Source: Geotoga petraea
GTDB lineage: Bacteria; Thermotogota; Thermotogae; Petrotogales; Petrotogaceae
Reading direction: 5' to 3'
DNA length: 64,000 nucleotides
NCBI RefSeq assembly: GCF_900102615.1
Contig: NZ_FMYV01000003.1
Coordinates: 186,001 to 250,000, forward strand
Part shown: positions 59,742 through 64,000 of the stretch, one piece after another
How positions within the stretch are numbered: the stretch's first letter is position 1
Layout: each line of letters starts with the position of its first letter
The notes under the pieces: generated by a model
Seen by the model: only the letters and a program-made list of their open reading frames with translations
Told to the model about the DNA's origin: nothing
The model's database searches: none
Made by a program: the position numbers and the translations under genes

Positions 59742-61247
59742 TTATTCTATGTCCAATCGGTAAGATGTTTTTGAATTTTTTGCCGCATACATTGCTTGAT
59801 CAGATTTTCTCAGTAAATCTTTTATGTTGTCTCCCGAATCTGGGTAAACACTGACCCCTATACTTAGATTTGCTTTTATTTTGTTTTTGTGTATAGAAAG
59901 AGGTTCATCAAAAAGGGTGATCAACCTTTTTGAGATATATTCGAGATCTTTTTTCGTTTCAATGTTATCAAGAATTATAGTGAATTCATCTCCACCTAAT
60001 CTGGCAACAAAGTCATCTTTTTTTAAATTATTTTTTATTTTTTGGGATACTGCTATAAGTAAGTCGTCTCCAATTTCATGACCATATTTATCGTTAACAT
60101 CTTTAAAATGGTCAAGATCCATGAACATGACTCCAAGTAAATTTCCATTTTTATCAGCATTATTTATCTTTTCCATAAAAACTTTTTCAAAGAGTTTTCT
60201 GTTTGGTAGACCGGTTAAATGGTCATAATAAGCCATGTTTTCAGTTTTGTTGAAAAGTCTGAAAATTACAAGACTGAATAAAATAAAAATAAAAGAGAGA
60301 ATTACTAAATTTGAAATAAATCTATTTCTTAATTCTGATAACTGATGGTTTAAAGGAATATCGTTATATATCATCTCTATAATATAAGAATTCCACCAAT
60401 CAAATTCTTGGTTATCTAAATAATTTAATATTGGAATATAGGTAAAAATGTAATTTTGCTTATTTTGTGCAACTATCTCTGTAGTTTTTTTAGTGTTTTC
60501 ATTCAAAGCTTCCCTAATAATTTCTTGTTTGTCAACACTAATATTTGTGTCAAGTCCATCTTCTAATTCTTCTGTTTTTATAATACCTATTCGAGATCCA
60601 TCTTCGTTGAACTTGTAAATAGATATATTTTCTACTATGTCGTATTCTTCTTTCAAGGTATTTACTTTACTTAATATGTCCATTTTTTGAAAGTCTGGGT
60701 ATCTTTTAGATATATCTATGCTCAATTCGAGCAAATATTTGTTATCTGGAGTTGGCATATAGCTATACTTTCTCAAAGCTTTAGTTGTAATAGAAATATC
60801 CATCCTATCTGCGGAGAATTCATCTCCCTCAAGGCGACTTCTCAACAATCTTGAAAACGCAGGATATTTACTAAAATCTAAGCCCAAATCTTCTTTAAAA
60901 GTAGATCTAATTATTTGTAAACCTTCATTTATTATGTAAATTTCATAATTTTGAAATTTTTCTTTTATAGACTCTAAATCCCAACTCATTATTTGTGGGT
61001 TTTTAATATATTTATCTATCAATTCATAAGAAATATTTTTCATCTCATCATTAAGCTGAGTTTCTAAAATCTTAGTAGATGTGTTGATAAAAATTAGTTC
61101 TTCCGTTAAAGCCTTTTCTATATGTGTTTTTTGTAAATCATACTTCTCTTGTATAATTTTTCTTGAATAGGTATAATTGGATATGGTAACAGCTAAAATT
61201 ACTCCGAAAAATACAATAATTAAAATATATCTTAATTTAATCTTCAT
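59742..61247 (-). CDS. Membrane diguanylate cyclase
   Basis: Receptor cyclase of 501 aa. Helix about 7-26, an extracytoplasmic sensor domain (about 27-310, Cache- or CHASE-like, with KNPQIMSWDLESIKEKF), helix about 315-335 and a GGDEF domain with YYDHLTGLPNRKLFEK and ARLGGDEFTII (about 417). No EAL domain. It should synthesise cyclic di-GMP. The start ATG 61247 has AGAGGTG at a spacing of seven; the alternative at 61253 is too close. Confidence 0.92.
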   Translation of the reverse strand: MKIKLRYILIIVFFGVILAVTISNYTYSRKIIQEKYDLQKTHIEKALTEELIFINTSTKILETQLNDEMKNISYELIDKYIKNPQIMSWDLESIKEKFQNYEIYIINEGLQIIRSTFKEDLGLDFSKYPAFSRLLRSRLEGDEFSADRMDISITTKALRKYSYMPTPDNKYLLELSIDISKRYPDFQKMDILSKVNTLKEEYDIVENISIYKFNEDGSRIGIIKTEELEDGLDTNISVDKQEIIREALNENTKKTTEIVAQNKQNYIFTYIPILNYLDNQEFDWWNSYIIEMIYNDIPLNHQLSELRNRFISNLVILSFIFILFSLVIFRLFNKTENMAYYDHLTGLPNRKLFEKVFMEKINNADKNGNLLGVMFMDLDHFKDVNDKYGHEIGDDLLIAVSQKIKNNLKKDDFVARLGGDEFTIILDNIETKKDLEYISKRLITLFDEPLSIHKNKIKANLSIGVSVYPDSGDNIKDLLRKSDQAMYAAKNSKTSYRLDIE

Positions 61248-61253
61248 CAGCAT

Positions 61254-61609
61254 TCACCTCTATGGGAATTATTGTTATATTGTTACTATTATATAATAAT
61301 TTTGTGAAAAAATATAATTTTTTAAAAAAAGAAGATAAAGGGAATATTTTATGAACAAAGATTACGATGAACTGATGTTGCCATATGTCTAATACAATTG
61401 GCTTATTTATTGAATATAGATTTAAAAAGAGCCTTTAAAGATAAAATGATAAAAAATGGGGAAAATGTTCTATAAAATAAAGAATTAGGATTTTGAAGAA
61501 AATTAATTATTTTTACATTTAAGATATTACTTGAGTTAATGTCTTATTTTATTTGTGTAGAATTATAATATATGAAAGGCTATTTATATCTTTTGGAGGT
61601 GTGGGTTAA
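61254..61609. other. Intergenic region with a gene remnant
   Basis: 356 bases. It holds the promoter zone of the divergent cyclase, a decayed MazG-like fragment at 61351-61475, and the leader of the ABC transporter genes with a -10-like TATAAT near 61566. Nothing else is recognised. Confidence 0.55.
61351..61475 (+). pseudogene. Remnant of a MazG-like nucleotide pyrophosphohydrolase
   Basis: ATG after AAAGGG gives MNKDYDELMLPYV and stops. The next frame reads QLAYLLNIDLKRAFKDKMIKNGENVL and stops, which is very like the C-terminal end of MazG-type nucleotide pyrophosphohydrolases (LA..L.IDLE.A...K). A frameshift and loss of the catalytic middle part mark it as a relic. Confidence 0.42.
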
Positions 61610-62359
61610 ATGATTAAAGCAATTAATTTGAAAAAAGATTTTGGAGATTTCACAGCTGTAAATTCAATTAATTTAGATATAAAACCAGGTGAAATCTACG
61701 GGTTTTTAGGACCAAACGGTGCAGGAAAAACTACAACTATGAGAATGCTAACAGGTATCTTAAAACCAACTTCTGGTAGTATTGAGATTATAAACAAAAA
61801 CTTATTTAACAATGAATTAGAAATAAAATCAAAAATCGGTGTTGTACCTGATGAACCTAAAATGTACGAAAATTTAAAAGGTACAGAATATGTTGAATTC
61901 ATTATGGGGATTTTCAAGGCAAATAATGAAGAAACAAAGAATAGATTTGATGAGATTTGTGAAGCTTTCAACATTGATTATTTAAATGATTATATCGGAG
62001 ATTATTCTCACGGAATGAAACAAAAATTGATGGTTGCTACAGTGCTGATGAGAAAACCAAAAGTGATATTTTTGGATGAACCAACAGTTGGTTTAGATGC
62101 AAGGGCAGCCAAAATATTGAAAACTCTTTTAGAAAAATATAAAAATGAAGGTACTACGATATTCTTAACAACACATATTTTGGAAATTGCTGAAAAAATG
62201 TGTGACAGGATTGGAATAATAAAAGATGGGTCAATTTTGGCTGAAGGAAATATGGATGAGTTAAGAAATATGTCAGAGAAAGAAAATCAATCTCTTGAAG
62301 ATATTTTCTTAGAATTAACAGGTGGAGACGAATTTGGAGACATTATAAAAGAATTATAG
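61610..62359 (+). CDS. ABC transporter ATP-binding protein (ABC-2 type exporter)
   Basis: ATPase of 249 aa. Walker A GPNGAGKTTTM, signature YSHGMKQKL, Walker B KVIFLDEPTVGLD and switch TTHILE are complete. The C-terminal tail ends DGSILAEGNMDELRN.., as in antibiotic or sodium export ATPases. It is followed ten bases after its stop by the permease gene. AGGTGTGGG before the ATG. Confidence 0.93.
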   Translation: MIKAINLKKDFGDFTAVNSINLDIKPGEIYGFLGPNGAGKTTTMRMLTGILKPTSGSIEIINKNLFNNELEIKSKIGVVPDEPKMYENLKGTEYVEFIMGIFKANNEETKNRFDEICEAFNIDYLNDYIGDYSHGMKQKLMVATVLMRKPKVIFLDEPTVGLDARAAKILKTLLEKYKNEGTTIFLTTHILEIAEKMCDRIGIIKDGSILAEGNMDELRNMSEKENQSLEDIFLELTGGDEFGDIIKEL

Positions 62360-62369
62360 GGGTGAGAAT

Positions 62370-63926
62370 ATGAACGATCTTTTTTTAATATTAAAATATG
62401 GATTTAAAAATAAAGCGAGACCTAAGAAAAAAGGGTTAATGTCAAACAACTCTGTATTTGGAAATATTTTTGGATATTTGTTCCCGGCGATATTGTTTAT
62501 GTTTATCATGCTTCCTTTTATGTTGAGTGTTTTTAACAATACTATGATTGAAATTATGCCTGGTGTTACTTTTGCTGAACTGATGGCATCTATGTACATA
62601 GCTTTAATGTCTTTATTGTTCTTCTTACAATACTCACCAGCTATAATAAATACTTTATTCAACAACGATAACATTGAGTTTTTGTTGACCACACCGGTAA
62701 AAAAGGGAACTATATTTTTAAGCTCTGCAATTGATAGTTTTCTCGTTTCTGGATTGCCTATAGGTATGATGCTTTCTGTAATTATATCTTACGGAATTGC
62801 AGCAGATGTCAATATTTTTAACTTGATTATATCAAGTATAGGTTATATATTTCTTATGATTTCTTTGTCATTGATAGCTGGTTTGATATTTTCTTATTTC
62901 ATTGGAAAAACAGCTGCAAAAAGATTTTCACAATTGATGTATTTTGCCAGTATATTTGCCTTTGTTTTCATGACAAATTTTATCCCTACAGATCAGATAA
63001 ATCAAGCACAGCAGGGTCAACTTTCTGGAATATTTGGAAATATGACTTTTTTAACAGGTGAATTTTTCCCTCATACACTTTTATTAAAAAGTATGCATGG
63101 TAATATATATTTTGGTTTACTTTCAATTTTAATAAGTGTTCTCATCATAGTTTTAATTTATGGAGTATCAACCAAGTTAGACTTTGTAACTTCAAGAAAA
63201 AAATCGAAAAACAAAGAACAAAAGATAAAATTAACTGGTGGAATGCCTGTTTTGAAAAAAGATTTGAGATTATTGCAAAGAGATTCTCAATCTTTATTCT
63301 TGATTTTATATCCGTTTTTGTTTCCATTAATATTTATTTTTATAAACGTCCAAAGTATGGCTGCAATGAATATTATGTTTATATTCATAGGTTCTATGTA
63401 TGCTGCGATATTGAGTGTGGGAATGATGGTTAACGATATGAAAATTTGGCCTATTCCAAAAACATATCCAATAAAAACAGAACAAATTATAAACAATAAA
63501 ATATCAATTCCTTTGATAATATTCTTAACTGAGTACGTTATAATTACAATAATCTCAGCAGTTTTGGGATATACTAATATAATTGATTATTTCATGGTAA
63601 TACCTGTTGGATTGTTATTGTATTATGCAGCTTTATATGGAGTAAAAACTTATTTAAAAAATCCTCAAAGAGATACAAGCAACAAAAATAACGTGCTAAC
63701 TTTTAAAGAGACAATTGTTTTTGAAGGTATTATAATGGGTTTTGGAGCTGCTATATTTGGCCTTTTAACAGTATATAAGATAAATATGCAAACTCCAATT
63801 TTAGATTGGTCTACTATTTTAATAAACTTAGTTTTTATAGGGATCCCAATTTTGTGCATGGGCTTGTTGATTTTTTTAATTAAACAGCAAAAAGAACAGA
63901 TAAAAAAATATTCAAACGAGATATAA
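62370..63926 (+). CDS. ABC transporter permease, large ABC-2-like subunit
   Basis: Membrane protein of 518 aa with about eleven to twelve hydrophobic segments, some arranged as two halves of six. It has no ATPase motif. It forms a two-gene unit with the preceding ATPase (GGGGTGAG before its ATG), so it is the export channel. The substrate is unknown. The only polar stretch is around residues 270-300 (RKKSKNKEQKIKLTGGMPVLKKDL), which may contact the ATPase. Confidence 0.8.
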   Translation: MNDLFLILKYGFKNKARPKKKGLMSNNSVFGNIFGYLFPAILFMFIMLPFMLSVFNNTMIEIMPGVTFAELMASMYIALMSLLFFLQYSPAIINTLFNNDNIEFLLTTPVKKGTIFLSSAIDSFLVSGLPIGMMLSVIISYGIAADVNIFNLIISSIGYIFLMISLSLIAGLIFSYFIGKTAAKRFSQLMYFASIFAFVFMTNFIPTDQINQAQQGQLSGIFGNMTFLTGEFFPHTLLLKSMHGNIYFGLLSILISVLIIVLIYGVSTKLDFVTSRKKSKNKEQKIKLTGGMPVLKKDLRLLQRDSQSLFLILYPFLFPLIFIFINVQSMAAMNIMFIFIGSMYAAILSVGMMVNDMKIWPIPKTYPIKTEQIINNKISIPLIIFLTEYVIITIISAVLGYTNIIDYFMVIPVGLLLYYAALYGVKTYLKNPQRDTSNKNNVLTFKETIVFEGIIMGFGAAIFGLLTVYKINMQTPILDWSTILINLVFIGIPILCMGLLIFLIKQQKEQIKKYSNEI

Positions 63927-63997
63927 AAAATTAATTGTGTTATAATTGTTATGTATTTCTTAACGAACAATTAACTCAATATCTCGGGGTGGTAACT

Positions 63998-64000
63998 ATG
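63998..64000 (+). CDS. Start codon of the next gene, cut by the window end
   Basis: ATG with GGGGTGG at 63986-63992 five bases before it and an extended -10 box TGTTATAAT ending at 63946. Nothing can be said of the product. Confidence 0.4.

Overview
The window comes from a low-GC, AT-rich bacterium. Purine-rich Shine-Dalgarno sites, many TTG/GTG starts, short Thermotoga-type signal peptides, and a mix of sugar ABC transporters, GH65 phosphorylases and MCP/GGDEF sensors suggest Thermotogota, most likely a Petrotogaceae relative (Geotoga/Oceanotoga-like). That placement is inference from gene style; no rRNA is present. Genes are packed on both strands and most units end in clear hairpin-plus-T terminators. 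I see no tRNA, rRNA, CRISPR, prophage or intact insertion sequence.

Layout. 0-3.3 kb (-): a zinc/manganese-type uptake operon (substrate-binding lipoprotein-like protein, NusG-II protein, Fur-family regulator, ATPase, permease) behind a promoter with a TGCA-rich operator. 3.3-12.3 kb: ABC exporter, acetyltransferase, clostripain-like lipoprotein, orphan EcfT, lytic transglycosylase plus mannose-6-phosphate isomerase, acetoacetate decarboxylase-like protein, orphan glycine-betaine binding protein, nucleotidyltransferase. 12.3-16.1 kb: a gap with a large nested inverted repeat, amidohydrolase, then mgtE behind a short acidic leader ORF, and a Nudix hydrolase. 16.1-19.5 kb (-): a duplicated alpha/beta hydrolase with a DUF234-type ATPase between the copies; the second copy is broken. 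19.6-26 kb: phosphatase, hybrid histidine kinase, NADH oxidase-like flavoprotein, a frameshifted acyltransferase and its DUF6320 partner. 26-33.6 kb: a disaccharide phosphorolysis locus (LacI, binding protein, two permeases, GH65 phosphorylase, convergent beta-phosphoglucomutase). 33.6-38.6 kb (-): amidohydrolase, Gfo/Idh oxidoreductase, a MerR-zinc ribbon-methyltransferase-like fusion, a glycosyltransferase-like protein and a small protein. 38.9-41.6 kb: TPP riboswitch with thiB-thiP. 41.6-43.5 kb: two gene remnants, then trpS behind a complete ribosome-mediated attenuator. 43.6-56.9 kb: secreted repeat protein, MCP, diguanylate cyclase, Ca-type P-ATPase, DMT transporter, second GH65 enzyme, MFS transporter, aldo/keto reductase. 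56.9-64 kb: candidate small RNA, split LysO exporter, a second MerR-methyltransferase gene interrupted by a stop codon, a PC4/YdbC protein, a diguanylate cyclase, a MazG-like remnant and an ABC-2-like transporter.

The most striking signals are regulatory: the trpS leader encoding MKNQLKQLNKKLWWWHL with classical 1:2, 2:3 and 3:4 pairings; the MEEDLPD... leader ORF ahead of mgtE; a 52-nt palindromic element present twice; a terminator-bounded small RNA with an anti-Shine-Dalgarno loop; and the two MerR-methyltransferase paralogues, one with a degenerate SAM motif and one split by an in-frame stop.
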